A stretch of 64,000 nt of DNA from assembly GCA_020912385.1 (NCBI GenBank), contig CP087219.1:1-64000 (forward strand). The letters are read 5' to 3'. Below are positions 1-11,062 of this stretch, piece after piece (the first letter of the stretch is position 1; each line of letters begins with the position of its first letter). The notes under the pieces were generated by a model that was not told where the DNA came from, searched no databases, and saw nothing but the letters and a program-made list of their open reading frames with translations. Source of the DNA: Neofusicoccum parvum (Eukaryota; Ascomycota; Dothideomycetes; Botryosphaeriales; Botryosphaeriaceae). A program made the translations under genes and the position numbers.

Positions 1-150
1 CCTAACCTAACCCTAACCCTAACCCTAACCTAACCCTAACCCTAACCCTAACCCTAACCCTAACCCTAACCCTAACCCTAACCCTAACCCTAACCCTAAC
101 CCTAACCCTAACCCTAACCCTAACCCTAACCCTAACCCTAACCCTAACCC
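1..150. repeat. Telomeric repeat array (CCCTAA)n
   Basis: About 25 near-perfect CCCTAA units run from base 1 to about base 150, with two short CCTAA variants at the outer edge. This is the C-rich strand of the TTAGGG telomere repeat used by filamentous fungi, read towards the chromosome interior. It places the start of the window at or near the physical chromosome end. Confidence 0.98.
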
Positions 151-205
151 AAATTACTAACCCTCACCCTAATCTAAAATTACTAACCCTCACCCTAGTC
201 TAAAA
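151..205. repeat. Telomere-adjacent 25-bp satellite, outer copy
   Basis: Two to three copies of a degenerate unit that reads AAATTACTAACCCTCACCCTA follow the telomere directly. The same unit recurs in five tandem copies at about 2163-2280. It looks like a fusion of telomere-like CCCTCACCCTA with an AT-rich spacer, and it marks a former or present telomere boundary. Confidence 0.8.
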
Positions 206-890
206 TTATCAACTCTTATTCTACTTTTACTACCTCTATTTCTATTATATCTTTTACTTTCTTTCTATTTAATTTCTTCTCTTTTATACTCTTCTTCTTC
301 TTCTTCTTCTACCTTCCTTTATTTAGTTCTAGTTCTTCTAGTTCTTCTAAAATTCTACTTCTATTTCTAGTTCTAACTTTTAATTCTAGTTACTTCTACT
401 TCTTTCTAGTTCTTCTAGTTCTTCTAGTTCTTCTAATTTTATTTCTACTTCTACTTCTACTTCTACTTCTACTTCTACTTCTACTTCTGGTTTTAACTCT
501 AGTTTTAACTCTAGTTTTAATTCTAGTTCTAGCTTTAATTCTAGTTCTAGTTCTAGTTCTAGTTCTAGTTTTTTTTTTAAAATCCATCTTTTACCTCTTC
601 TATATATATTACTTAATATTCGTATTTAATTCCACTCAATTCTATTTATATAGTAATACTTATCCAGCTATTATTATTTCTAAAATAAACTGGTACTTAC
701 TATTTATTTATTTGTTTATTTATTTATTCATTTATTCTTTTTAAATCCATCTTTCTTATTTATTTCTACCTACTCTTTTTCAACTATTACTTCTTTCTCT
801 ATTAGTTCTAAAATTTTACTAGCTCTCTCTACCTACTAGCTAGTCCTATCCATCTATTTCCATTAGCTCTATTACTTTCCTACCCCTCTT
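206..890. repeat. Low-complexity subtelomeric DNA
   Basis: A pyrimidine-rich stretch built of TTCTAG, TTCTTC and TTCTAC words, with a TTCTAG hexamer run near 540-570, then AT-rich sequence. The part from about 740 on resembles 2940-3140, the matching position in the inner subtelomere unit. No credible gene; the arginine-rich and leucine-rich frames across it are products of the simple repeat. Confidence 0.75.
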
Positions 891-891
891 C

Positions 892-1796
892 CTACTCCTC
901 TATTAAGCTCTCCACCCTTCCTGTCAGCCATAAAAACTCTCGAGCCAAGTTATTGCTCTCAAGCTCGTCCTTCCTCCATGCCTGTCCAAGATATCCTAGT
1001 AGTCTATCTTTATCTTCATCTCCATCTCCATCTCCATCTCCATCTCCATCCTCTACCGCTGCCGCCACTGCCGCCGCTACCACTCCTCCTACTACTTCCT
1101 TCTCTCCTAGCCGTAACAACCACCTCTTCCACACCCTTTGATACCCGTGCTTGATCCCGTACAACGTACCAATCATCACCCCGAAGAACTGGCACTCGCT
1201 GCCCTGAACCTGCCGCCACCCCTGCCTACCATTACTCTCCCACCTGTTGCAGATTGCCTGTGGTACCCCGCAGCGAAAGCAGCCCGAGTACCTCTTAAAC
1301 CTGATTCTTCCCTGCATCTCGCGCCTCTCCCCATCTGCCTGCCTACCCCGCTCTGTTGGACAGTGGCTAACACTGTGCTGGTCTTCCCTACCCGCTGCCT
1401 TGCACACTAAACACACCCTCTTCCACCTCTGCAGCTTTCTCTGAAGCAGTTCTGCATCTGTATACACCTATTATGTCTGCCTGGCCTGCCTTACCCTTAT
1501 TCCTACTGCTGCTGCTGCTGCTGCCTTCGAAACTCCTACCTGTCTAATTCTCTTTATTACGTACTCTGCTCTTCCTTCCAACTTCCCTGCCGACTTTCCT
1601 GCTGATTTTCCTACTGTATTCTCTACTGCTCTTCTTACTACGTCCTCTGCTGCTCTCTTTACTACTGCTCCTACTACTACTGCTGCTTTCTTTACTGCTC
1701 TCTTTGCTGCTACTGCTCCTACTGCCACTACTGCTTTCTTTACTACTCCCTTTACTGCGTCCTCTCCTGCTCTCTTTGCTGCTGCTGCTGCTCCCT

Positions 1797-1828
<32 letters not shown>

Positions 1829-2150
1829 AGTAGTGCTCCCTCTGCTGCTACTGCTACTGGTGCTCCCTCTACTGCTCCCTCTGCTACTCCCTCTACTACG
1901 TCCTCTCCTACTCCCTTTCCTACTGTAGTTGCTGCTGCTCCCTCTGCTACATCCTCTCCTACTCCCTTTGCTATTACTGCTGCTAGTGCTTCCTCTACTA
2001 CTAGTCCTGCTGCTATCCTAGCTGCTACTACTACCATCGTTGCCCTAAGCTGCTGCTAGTCCTACTACTATCCTGGCTACTACTACTACTGCTGCTGCCG
2101 CTGCTGCCGCCACTGCTGCCACCGCCACTACCACCACTACCACTATATAC
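892..2150 (-). pseudogene. Truncated 3' piece of a telomere-linked RecQ helicase (outer copy)
   Basis: Bases 892-1467 encode the same C-terminal domain as the inner TLH copy (3148-3702), with a cysteine pair plus His/Cys (C-x2-C...H...C) and a later C-F-R-C, interpreted as zinc-binding. The Gln/Glu-rich linker codons upstream (1471-2150) stay in the same frame but are heavily mutated and carry a TAA at 1471 where the inner copy has a Gln codon. The RecQ motor and N-terminal half are absent: homology stops near 2160, where the 25-bp satellite begins. A hexamer expansion of ATCTCC (about 1016-1052) lengthens an acidic stretch. It is a dead fragment of about 420 codons, generated by truncation during subtelomere duplication and then RIP-like decay. 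Confidence 0.8.
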
Positions 2151-2162
2151 ATCACCCTCACT

Positions 2163-2280
2163 CTACTCAAAATTACTAACCCTCACCCTACTCAAAATTA
2201 CTAACCCTTACCCTACTTAAAATTGCTAACCCTCATCCTACTCAAAATTACTATCCCTCACCCTACTCTTACTAACTGTT
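2163..2280. repeat. Interstitial 25-bp telomere-like satellite, inner copy
   Basis: Five tandem 25-bp units with core CTAACCCTCACCCTACTC separate the outer truncated TLH fragment from the inner subtelomere unit. It is the same satellite found right next to the telomere at 151-205, so it probably marks an old chromosome terminus now buried 2 kb inside. Confidence 0.8.
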
Positions 2281-3140
2281 AAAAACTCCTATATTAAATT
2301 ATTACTCTCTACTTTTAAATCTATTATTCTTCTTCTAGTTCTTTTAGTTCTAGTTTTAGTTCTACCTCTAGTTTTAACTCTAGTTCTAGTTCTAGTTCTA
2401 GTTCTAGTTCTAGTTCTAGTTCTAGTTCTAGTTCTAGTCTTAGTTTCTAATTCTAGTTTTAGTTCTAGTTCTTCTAATTCTAGTTCTACTTCTTCTAGTT
2501 CCTTCTAGTTTTTTTTTTTTTTTTTTTTTTTCTTTTTTAATTCTTCTAGTTCTTCTAGTTCCTTTAGTTCTACCTCTAGTTCTAGTCTTAATTTCTAATT
2601 CTAGTTTTAGTTTTAGTCCTTCTAATTCTTTTTTAATTCTTTTAGTTCTTCTAGTTCTTTTAATTCTAGTTCTACTTCTTCTAGTCCTTCTAGTTTTTTT
2701 TATTTTTTTTTTTTTGTTTTTTTTAATTCTTCTAGTTCTTCTAGTTCTTCTAGTTCTTCTAGTTCTTCTAGTTCTTCTAGTTCTTCTAGTTCTTCTAGTT
2801 CTTCTAGTTCTTCTAGTTCTTCTAGTTCTTCTAATTCTACTTCTACTTCTAGTTTTAATTCAAGTTTTAATTCTAGTTCTACCTCTAGTTTCAACTCTAG
2901 TTTTAATTCTAGTCCTAGCTTTAATTCTAGTTCTAGTTCTTTTAAATCCATCTTTCACCTCTTTTATATATCACTTTATATCTGTATTCAATTCCATTTA
3001 ATTCTACTCATATAGTACATCCAGTTATTATTATTCCTAAAAATCTATCTTTCTTGTTTATTCCCACTCTTTTCAACTATTACTCCTCTATTAGTTCCAT
3101 CTTACTAGCTCTACCTACTAGCTAGCCCTATCTATCTATT
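2281..3140. repeat. TTCTAG / TTCTTCTAG minisatellite block
   Basis: Low-complexity pyrimidine-rich DNA. It includes a hexamer run of TTCTAG near 2380-2440, a poly-T tract near 2510-2530, and about twelve perfect copies of a 9-bp unit TTCTTCTAG at 2727-2834. The tail (2940-3140) resembles the 740-890 region of the outer unit. Long ORFs here (leucine-rich on +, Glu/Leu-rich on -) follow from the repeat and are not called genes. Confidence 0.8.
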
Positions 3141-3147
3141 AGCTTTA

Positions 3148-6100
3148 TTATCTCCCTACTCCTCTCTCCTCTATTAAGCTCTCCACCCTTCCTATCAGCC
3201 ATAAAAACTCCCGAGCCAAGTTATTACTCTCGAGCTCGTCCTTCCTCCATACCTGTCTAAGATATCCTAGCAGTCTATCTTTATCTTCATCTCTATCCTC
3301 TACCGCCGCCGCCGCTACTCCCGCTCCTACTACTTCCTCTCCTAGCCGTAATAACCACCTCTTCCACACCGTCTTATACCCGTGCTTGATCCCGTATAAT
3401 ATACCAATTATCACCCCGAAGAACTGGTACTCGCTGCCCTGAACCTACCGCCACCCCTGCCTACCATTACTCTCCCATCTATTGCAGATTGCCTGTGGTA
3501 CCCCGCAGCGAAAGCAGCCCGAGTACCTCTCAAACCTGATTCTTCCCTGCATCTCGCGCCTCTCCCCATCCGCCTGCCTACCCCGCTCTGTTGGACAGTG
3601 GCTGACGCTGTGCTGGTCTTCCCTACCTGCTGCCTTACATACTAAACATACCCCCTTCCACCTCTGCAGCTTTCTCTGAAGTAGTTCTGCATCTGCATAC
3701 ACCTGTTGTGTCTGCCTGGCCTGCCTTGCCCTTATTCCTACCTGCTGCTGCTGCTGCCTTTAAAACTCCTGCCTGTCTGATTCTCTTTGTTGCGCATTCT
3801 GCTCTTCCTCCTGCTGTCTTTCCTGCTGACTTTCCTGCCGACTTTCCCGCTGATTTTCCTGCTGCTTCTCTCTTTGCTGCTGTCGTATCCTCTGCTGCTG
3901 CTCTCTTTGCTGCTGATTTTCCTGCTGCCGCATCCTCTACTGCTGCTCTCTTTGCTGCTGCTCCCTCCACTGCTGCCCCTGCTGCCGCTGCTGGTACTGG
4001 TCTACCCTCTGTTCTTCCTCTACCTCCCTGTCTACCTCTTCCACCTCATCTACCTCTTCCACCTCATCTACCTCCTCTACCTCCTCCTCCTCATTATTAT
4101 CATTATTATCATCATCCGTGATCTCTCGCCTAGACTCCCTGCTCCTTCTACAAAAATCACACTTTTCTTCCCCCTCCTCCTGCCTGCATTCTATCCGCCT
4201 AAAACTACCATCTAAAAACTCGTCCATCACCGTTCTCCTACACAGTCCCCCATCTAGATACTGCCTTACCAGCCGGTCATCGCTCTTCTCCCCCCCCTGA
4301 ACCATCACTGCTCTGCTGGCCAGTCCATCCCTTCCCGCCCTGCCGCTCTCCTGCGCGTAGTCCAGAAAATCCCGCGGCTCATCCGTGTGGATGATGAGCC
4401 TGATGCCTGGAATGTCAATCCCCATGCCCAGCGCGCTGGTGGCCACCACTACACGCACCACTCCCGCCTTGAAGTCCTCTAGCACCTCCTTCTTCCTAGC
4501 TTCTGATATCTTGCTGTAAAATGCCTCGCACTGGAACAGCCCTGCGTCCACCAAGCTCTTCACCCTGGTCACTGTGTTGCAGTAGATGACCACCTTTCCT
4601 TCTACCGTTGCCTGTAGTTCCTCTTCCACCATCTCTTCTATTTTCCTATTCTGCGCCTCCTTCCCTCCTTGTCTTCCTCGCCATCCTCCCCCTCTCCCTC
4701 CTCCCCCTCCTCCCCCTCCTCTCCCTCCTCTCCCTCCTCTCCCTCCTCCATTCTCCACCTCCACCTCCAACTCCACCCCCACCACCTGGTAGCTGATGTT
4801 TCTGCGGGTAGTAACCGCCCTGAACACCACCACCTCGGCCGCAGTCCAGCCCATCCTGCGCCACAGCTCAGCCTCTTTGCTGGGTGGTAGCGTTGCTGTG
4901 AGCAGAACCATCTGCGTTTCTGCCGCCATAAGCTTCCCCAGCTGCTGCAGCTGCTTACGGAAGTCCACCTGGTCGTTCAGCACCACGTGGCACTCGTCGA
5001 TGATGATCCTGTCCAGCTGCCTCATCGCCCTGAGCCGGTTTAAAAACGTCATGAACTCGTCGCTCAGTGCTGCCTCTGGCGTGACCAGCACGATGGACTC
5101 CGCGTCTGGTGGCCGCCTCGCCTCCTATTCTGCACAGCTAATGCCCAGCTTGCTGCAGCGCTCTTTCATGTCCGCTCGCAGCGCGATGAGTGGTACTACC
5201 ACTACCGTCGTTCCTCCTGGCTCCGTCCAAGCTGGCAGCATGAACAAGATGCTTTTCCCAGCTCCGGTTGGCATCACTGCCACCACCGGGCTCACTCCAG
5301 CCTAGATGGCGGTCACTGCCTCTTCCTAGACGCTGCGGAACTCGGCTTTCTTTCCCATCAACCTTTGCAGCTGCTCCTTCGCGTTGGCCCTCTTCAGCCT
5401 CGCCCAGCGGTCTAGCCGCTCCTCGTCCGCGTCGTCCTCAAACGGGCAGCGCTTTCTCTTCCTAGAAGCCGGTTCCTGGCTTTTAAATGCCGACTAGAAG
5501 CCTAAGAAGCGGTGCTAGTCGGTGCTGGAAGCGCGGAACAGCAGCCTCTTCTCCGCCACCACGCCCGCCTGCTCCATCATCCCACGCGCGTAGATCAAGC
5601 CCGCGGTGTGGGATGTGTGTCCTGCCTAGGCGTCTGCAATGGCTGCTGCTGCCCGGTCTTCTCCCTCCACCTCCATCTGCTGCTGCTGCTCCTGCTCATT
5701 CCCATTCTCTCCTCCCCCCTCCTCATCTACCCTGAACGCGCTGGAGCCGCGCATGAACCGCCTGCTGATGCCGATGGCGACGTCCCTGTACGCTCTGACC
5801 GTCAGCTCCTGGCCTAAGCCGATCCTGCTCTCCTTCTTCATCGCCTCCCTCATGCGCTCCGTCGTCCACCTCTTCTCCCCCGCCTCCGCCGGCCACATGT
5901 GGGCCGAGATCTGCTGGCTCCCACCTCGCACCGCTGCCAGCATGCGCTGGTGGAATGGCAAGACTAGCCACAGATACCACACCACCAGCTCCCCCACCTC
6001 CCTGGGCAGATACCTGTGGATCACCTTGACATCCCCGGACATGGCGTAGCCCTTGTGGTAGCGCGTGACGAACACGACTAGCCCGTCCTCCACGAAGATG

Positions 6101-8503
6101 TTGCGGTGCCCTCCCTTGGCCGTGTTGCTGTGCCTGATGCTGAGAATCTCCGGCCCTCTCGCCGGCTGCCCACCGGTGATGTGCATCAGCAGCAGCAGCT
6201 TCTCCCTGAACTCGGCCACCTGCGCTGCATATGCATCCACCGCCTGCCTGCTGATGCCTGAGCTCGTGTTTTTCCTGGTGAACCTCTTCCTCACAGCAGT
6301 GATTCCCATGATCCTGTTGAACAGCCAAGTGTTCCCGTCTGCTAGCAGCCTGGTGCGCTGGTCCCGCAGAAAGCTCCACCCTCTGCGCTCCTCGGCTGGG
6401 TTGTCCCTGATGGAATGCCACGGCACTGCTGGCACGTCCATTTCCCCATGCTCTTTCTTGTGGCTGCTGTGGCCGCCAAACAGCAGCTCCTGGAGCAGCA
6501 GCTGGCGACTGTCGTTCAGCAAGCCGTGCACCATGCCCCTGAACTTGGCCATGGTGAACTGGATGCCCTGGTACAGCAGCTGCTCCCGCCCATTCCATCC
6601 CACATGGCCCTTGGTGGTGGTGTTGTAGTGGATCTTCATCCCATAAGTGCGCAGATCCAGTATCCACTGCATGGGACTGTGGCTGCCTCGGATCATGAAG
6701 CTGTCCATCATCTTGGTCACCAGCTCCAAGCAGCTCATCTTCATCTGGCTGCGCTGGCTGCGCTGGCTGCGCTGGCTGCGCTTGCTGCGCCCACTGCTGT
6801 CCCTGGCGCTGCCCTGGCCGCTGTTCCTGCTGCTGCCCTGGCCGCTGCTGGTCCTGCTGCTGGCGCTGTCCTGGCCACTGCTGCTCTGGCCGGCGCTGCT
6901 CTGGCTGCTGCTGCTCCTGCCGCCCTGGCTGCGCCCGCTGCGCCCACTGCTGTCCCTGGCGCTGCCCTGGCCGCTGTTCCTGCTGCTGTCCTGGCCACTG
7001 CTGCTCTGGCCGGCGCTGCCCTGGCCGGCGCTGCCCTGGCCGGCGCTGCTCCTGCTGCCCTGGCTGCTGCTGCTGCTCCTGCCGCCCTGGCTGCGGCTGC
7101 TGCTACTGCTGCTGCCAGCATCGCCTCCACCATAACCGCCAGCGCCGTCCTCCTCCTCCTCCTCCTCCTCCTCCTCCTCCTCCTCCTCCTCCTCCTCCTC
7201 CTCCTCCTCCTCAAAGTCCCATGCGCTGCCCCCACTGCTGAACTCCTCCCCACCATCCTCCTCCCCTTCTGCTGCTGCTGCTGCTGCTGCTGGACCCACC
7301 ATCTCCAGCGCCTTCTGCACCACCATGAAGCGCCCCACCTTGATGATGGCCGACAGAATCGCAGTGTACAGACCCGGCTCCCTCCAGCCGGTGGGCGTGA
7401 CCCCCTGCACCGCCAGAGCGCAGACCAGAGCGCTGTCGTACTCGCGCTGCGTGATCCTCTGGTTCAGCAGTTCAATGCAAAAGTCCAAGCACGCCTTCTG
7501 GATCCCGGACAGCTTTGGTGGCAGCTGCTGCTGCTGCTGCTCTTCTGAATCAGCTCCTTCTTCTTCATTATCATCATTATCACTTCTTCCTCCCTCTTCT
7601 TCCTCGCTTCCTTCATCTCTTCCTCCCCCTTCTTCTTGCTTTGCAGCTTGCTCCGCCTCCTCCATCAGCCTAGTGAACGCCCTGGACTGCCTGCGGGTGA
7701 ACCTGTACTCTGGCCTTCTCCAGTCATGCTCTTCCTGCTGCTGCCCCTGCTGCTGCTGCCGCTGCTGCTGCGTCCTGACGAAGAACATCAGCACCTGCTT
7801 CCACGCCCTCGACCTGTCCGCGACCGCGTTTTCCTCCATGTACGGCTGCAGCGGGTGGTACCGGTTCTGGTGCTTCTCCGTCCTCATCAGCTCCATGCGG
7901 ATGAATATGCCGACCTGCTGGGTCACCGCCTGCTGGCCGATGCGCGCAACCTCGTCCATGGCTTTCCAGATGGCCGCTGCCGCCGGCTCCTCCTCCTCCT
8001 CTGGCCTGTCCGGGTTGGCGTTGGGCTCCTCAACCGACGCTAGCAGATCGTCGCGGTCCAGCCGCGCCAGATACGGCAGCCACTGCGTCCTGTCCAGCCA
8101 CGGGCTGACCTCGTCCTTCTCTCCTTCCTCGATGGTGGCCCGGGCCCGCTTCTCCAGCTCCTCCCAGTTCTGGTTCGCCTTGTTCCACGCCTGCTGCCAC
8201 AGCTGCTCCCCTCCTCCCTCCCCTCTCTCCCCTCCCTCCTGGGCGGGCTGCGCCTGGTCCTCCTGCTGCGCTTGCTCCTCTGGCTGGCACACTTCAAAGT
8301 ACTGCGAGCCGTGGAAGGTGGGGAAGAAGCGCTGGCAGTAGACCTGCTTTACCGCCTCTTGGAACCTCTTATTCAACCCCTCTTCCACCATCCTGCTCTG
8401 CCGGCCTTTGCCTCCTCCAATCGACCATCCGTGCTCGGTGCGCCAGTGCTCTTTCATCATCCTTTCATTCCTGCAGACGTACTGGCAGCTGCTACTATTA
8501 CTG

Positions 8504-8552
<49 letters not shown>

Positions 8553-8823
8553 GGTCCTTCTGGCACAGCAGCCCGTCCTTGAACAGTGGCAGCTCTGTGA
8601 CGGGCCGTTGCACCCGGGCTGGCACTTCCAGCTCGCTCGAGAATGCAATCAAGCCATGCCAGCTTCTAACCTCACCACCGACCAGCTCCGCCTGCTTCCG
8701 GCCCATCCGGTGGTGTTTCCCCCGCAGATGGCCTTCCACCTGGTCCGGCCAGACGGCGTGCCGGCACTCCCTGCAGATCGCGAGCCGGTATTCCGCCTGG
8801 TGATAAAAGTACGCTGTCGCCAT
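3148..8823 (-). pseudogene. Telomere-linked RecQ-type DNA helicase (TLH), full length with nine nonsense codons
   Basis: One uninterrupted reading frame of 1892 codons starts at ATG 8823. Domains in order: two C2H2-like fingers (C-x2-C...H-x4-H at residues about 17-39, and a C-x3-C...H-x4-H near 115-135); acidic, poly-Ser and poly-Glu linkers; a central domain (about residues 700-1050) that resembles a tyrosine recombinase; then a RecQ motor with Walker A PTGAGKS (about 5260), DECH box, TATLPP and the QESGRAGRDG motif VI, followed by a Cys-rich RecQ zinc region. The tail is a Gln-rich linker plus the C-terminal finger also seen in the outer copy. In-frame stops sit at 5626, 5515, 5494, 5326, 5302, 5125, 3937 and 3445 (all TAG) and at 3760 (TAA). 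Each is explained by CpA-to-TpA change of a Gln or Trp codon. There is no frameshift, so damage is recent and RIP-like. TLH genes are typical of fungal chromosome ends; the protein would act on telomeric DNA in the nucleus. Confidence 0.85.
7148..7213 (-). repeat. (GAG)n trinucleotide run encoding poly-Glu in TLH
   Basis: About 21 perfect CTC triplets on the + strand encode an uninterrupted Glu tract in the linker between the zinc fingers and the central domain of TLH. A second pure triplet run (CTG on +, AGC Ser codons on -) lies at about 8505-8553. Both are perfect and so probably length-variable. Confidence 0.85.
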
Positions 8824-9010
8824 TTGGTGCGCTAGCTAGTATTGTCTTGCTAATACTGAAAGTTGCTAGAGAGAATGATGCTGGTGTGAGAAAGCTCGTA
8901 AATGCTGCTGCTACTACTACTGCTACCGCCGCTGCTGCCGCCGCCGCCGCACGGATCACCCTTACCCCATCAAAAAACCTCAACCCTAACCCTACTCTTA
9001 CCCCAAGTGG
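8824..9010 (-). promoter_or_regulatory. TLH upstream region with short interstitial telomere-like motif
   Basis: About 190 bp upstream of the TLH start. It contains a CTGCTGCTACTACTACTG-type triplet tract and, at about 8979-9003, an AACCCTAACCCTACTCTTACCCC stretch that is a degenerate telomere repeat in the same orientation as the chromosome tip. No clear TATA box was identified. Confidence 0.4.
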
Positions 9011-9230
9011 CTGGTTTTCTCACGACGCAGCGGTCGGATTTTAAGGTGGCTCATATAAAAAGTGGTCGCAGAGCCACGCTTGGAAATCTGACCGAGTGTA
9101 GACTCGATCCGAGCACCTCGCTCCAAATCCAGTGCGGTAAATCCAGTGCGGTGCGCGTCCAGCCCACCCGACGATTCTTTCCCACACAATCTAAATCCAG
9201 CGCGGTCGCGCTGGATTTGCGTCTTTCGGT
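9011..9230. repeat. GC-rich block with tandem 14-mer and a 12-bp-arm palindrome
   Basis: Unlike both flanks this block is GC-rich. It has two tandem copies of a 14-mer AAATCCAGTGCGGT at 9125-9138 and 9139-9152, then a perfect palindrome at 9193-9218 (AAATCCAGCGCG, two-base spacer, CGCGCTGGATTT). The arm is a near copy of the tandem 14-mer. It ends abruptly at the RIP-mutated Gypsy relic, so it may be a transposon end or an insertion target. Function unknown. Confidence 0.55.
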
Positions 9231-11062
9231 TAGGGAAACGATCCTAAATAGAAAGCTAGCGCAAAGTAGTATCCTTAAAGCCAAGTAGCTAAAGGAGCTA
9301 TATAAGACTATTAGCCTTAACCTTAAGTACGTTCAAATTATAATATTTAAGTACTACAATAGACGGCACCAGGCAATACTAAACTTTAAGAGGAAGAATA
9401 AGATCTATCTCCTTAGAAAGAATATTAAGACCAAACAACTAAATAATAAATTAGACTTTAAAAAAATTAGCCCATTCAAGATTAAAGAGAAACTCGGAGA
9501 AGTCACCTATTAACTTAAACTATTAAACACGAGGATAAACTCTACTTTCTATATCTTACTACTTAAGCCAGCACCTAAGAACACTAACATTCTAGAAACC
9601 CAAGAAGAAATTATACTAGTAAACCTAGACGCCGAAGAGAAGTAGTACCTAGTAGAAAAGATCCTAGACTATAAGCGGTTCAACTATTAGCTTAAGTACC
9701 TAGTTAAATAGGAAGGATACGGGAATAAGAATAACTAGTAGATACCTAAGAACGATATACATCTAGAACTAGTTATAGAGTTCCATTACTAGAACCCTAA
9801 CCTCCTACGGAAACGAGGTCGCCCTTAAAAACAAATAACGGTAAGCTCTTAAGAAGTATAGGATCCAGCGTAAAGAGCGATAAACGAGCAAAATCTACTA
9901 ATTTAGAAGGATAAGAAGACCTCGTACTAGTTATAAGCTCCCTAGTAGACTTAGTAGACACAGCTAACTATAGTATAGCAGGACCTACAGCCTTATAACG
10001 TAGTCGTTCTAACGTAGACGGACCCTTAGAAGCTATAGAATTAGAAGAACTTCTAGATAGACTAGAAGCCTTAGCCCTCTTAAGCTCCTCTAACGACGTA
10101 AAGCCCTCGCGAATTATATAAAAACGACGCTTATAAAGGAAATAATACTATCTACGAAGCCGAACTAGCTTCTCTAGAATAGTATCCTTCTTAGCCACTA
10201 TATAATTATACTTACAATCAAGCCTATCCACTAAGAAGAATTAGTAAGGGACCTATTAAAGGAAAGAAGAACCTACAACCTAAATTACTTACCTTAATAA
10301 TATCATACTCCTTCCTATAAGCCTTAAGATAAGCAGCGTATACCTATAGATTATTAGGAAGCGTAATACACTCCGACCTATACTCTAAGTATAAAGTATA
10401 AGGAATTATCTTAATACTATTAAGAAGAATATTCTAAAGCTAGTACTTATAAGAGAGGGTGAACTAATACTACTTAATAGAATAGGAAACAACCGCGCTG
10501 TTATTAGAATAAGTATGTTTTAGTATTATAGTAAAGGAAGCTTATAGGAAGAAAGAAGCTAAGAAGACATAAAAGATATATATAGAAGTAGAAGAATCTT
10601 TAGGCTGAAGATCCTTAAAGAGAGGAATAGTATTACGGTATAGTCTCTAAAGACGTAGAAAGGTAAGGGGCTTATAAAGGAACCCTATAAGAAAAGACAT
10701 TCCTACGTAACTAGTATATATAATAATCTACCCAAGACCTACATATCGCCCTTATAAGCTAGGCGATATATAGCAACTATCGCCTAGCGTAGCCCGGCTA
10801 TATAGAGTAATACTAAATTATTATAGCTTTCCTATAGTATATAAGTACACTTACTTAGCTAGATACTTGACCCTTTATAGTTAACTTCGATAATCAATCT
10901 ATACTATTAATTAGTAACACGGCCTTCGCACGCAGTACTTAGTTATATATATTTATTTATACTTATTCCCTCCCCTTACCTTATACCCACTTAAGGTAAA
11001 TCCTACACGGCTTACTACCCTCTTTAGTGTTTGATCCTTAGAGGTAGAGGCCCGCCGTTATA
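9231..11062 (+). mobile_element. RIP-mutated 3' part of a chromodomain Gypsy retrotransposon, with its 3' LTR
   Basis: Base for base this aligns with 51430-52030 of the well-preserved Gypsy element: integrase C-terminus and chromodomain, with most C residues in CpA changed to T and no open frame left. After the chromodomain (about 9830) the two elements diverge, so this is a related family member. An LTR relic runs from about 10631 (TATTACGG, from TGTTACGG) after a purine tract, to 11062 (GCCGTTATA). Its last 200 bp match the tail of the intact 487-bp LTR. The 5' part of the element is missing from the window, cut at the GC-rich block. Confidence 0.85.

Noticed and set aside
396..587. Arg/Lys-rich frame on the minus strand near the telomere, and similar Leu-rich frames at 1704-1928 and 2714-3001
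   Set aside because: They are translations of TTCTAG/TTCTTC or CTG-type simple repeats and change character with each frame; no start context, splice site or domain.
2727..2834. Regular 9-bp repeat array as a possible CRISPR-like structure
   Set aside because: Units are directly abutting TTCTTCTAG copies without spacers in a eukaryotic subtelomere; it is a minisatellite.
6415..7548. 377-codon + strand frame across the TLH gene
   Set aside because: Antisense shadow of the GC-rich repeat-coding part of TLH; Ala/Leu/Val composition follows from the CTG/GCC triplets.
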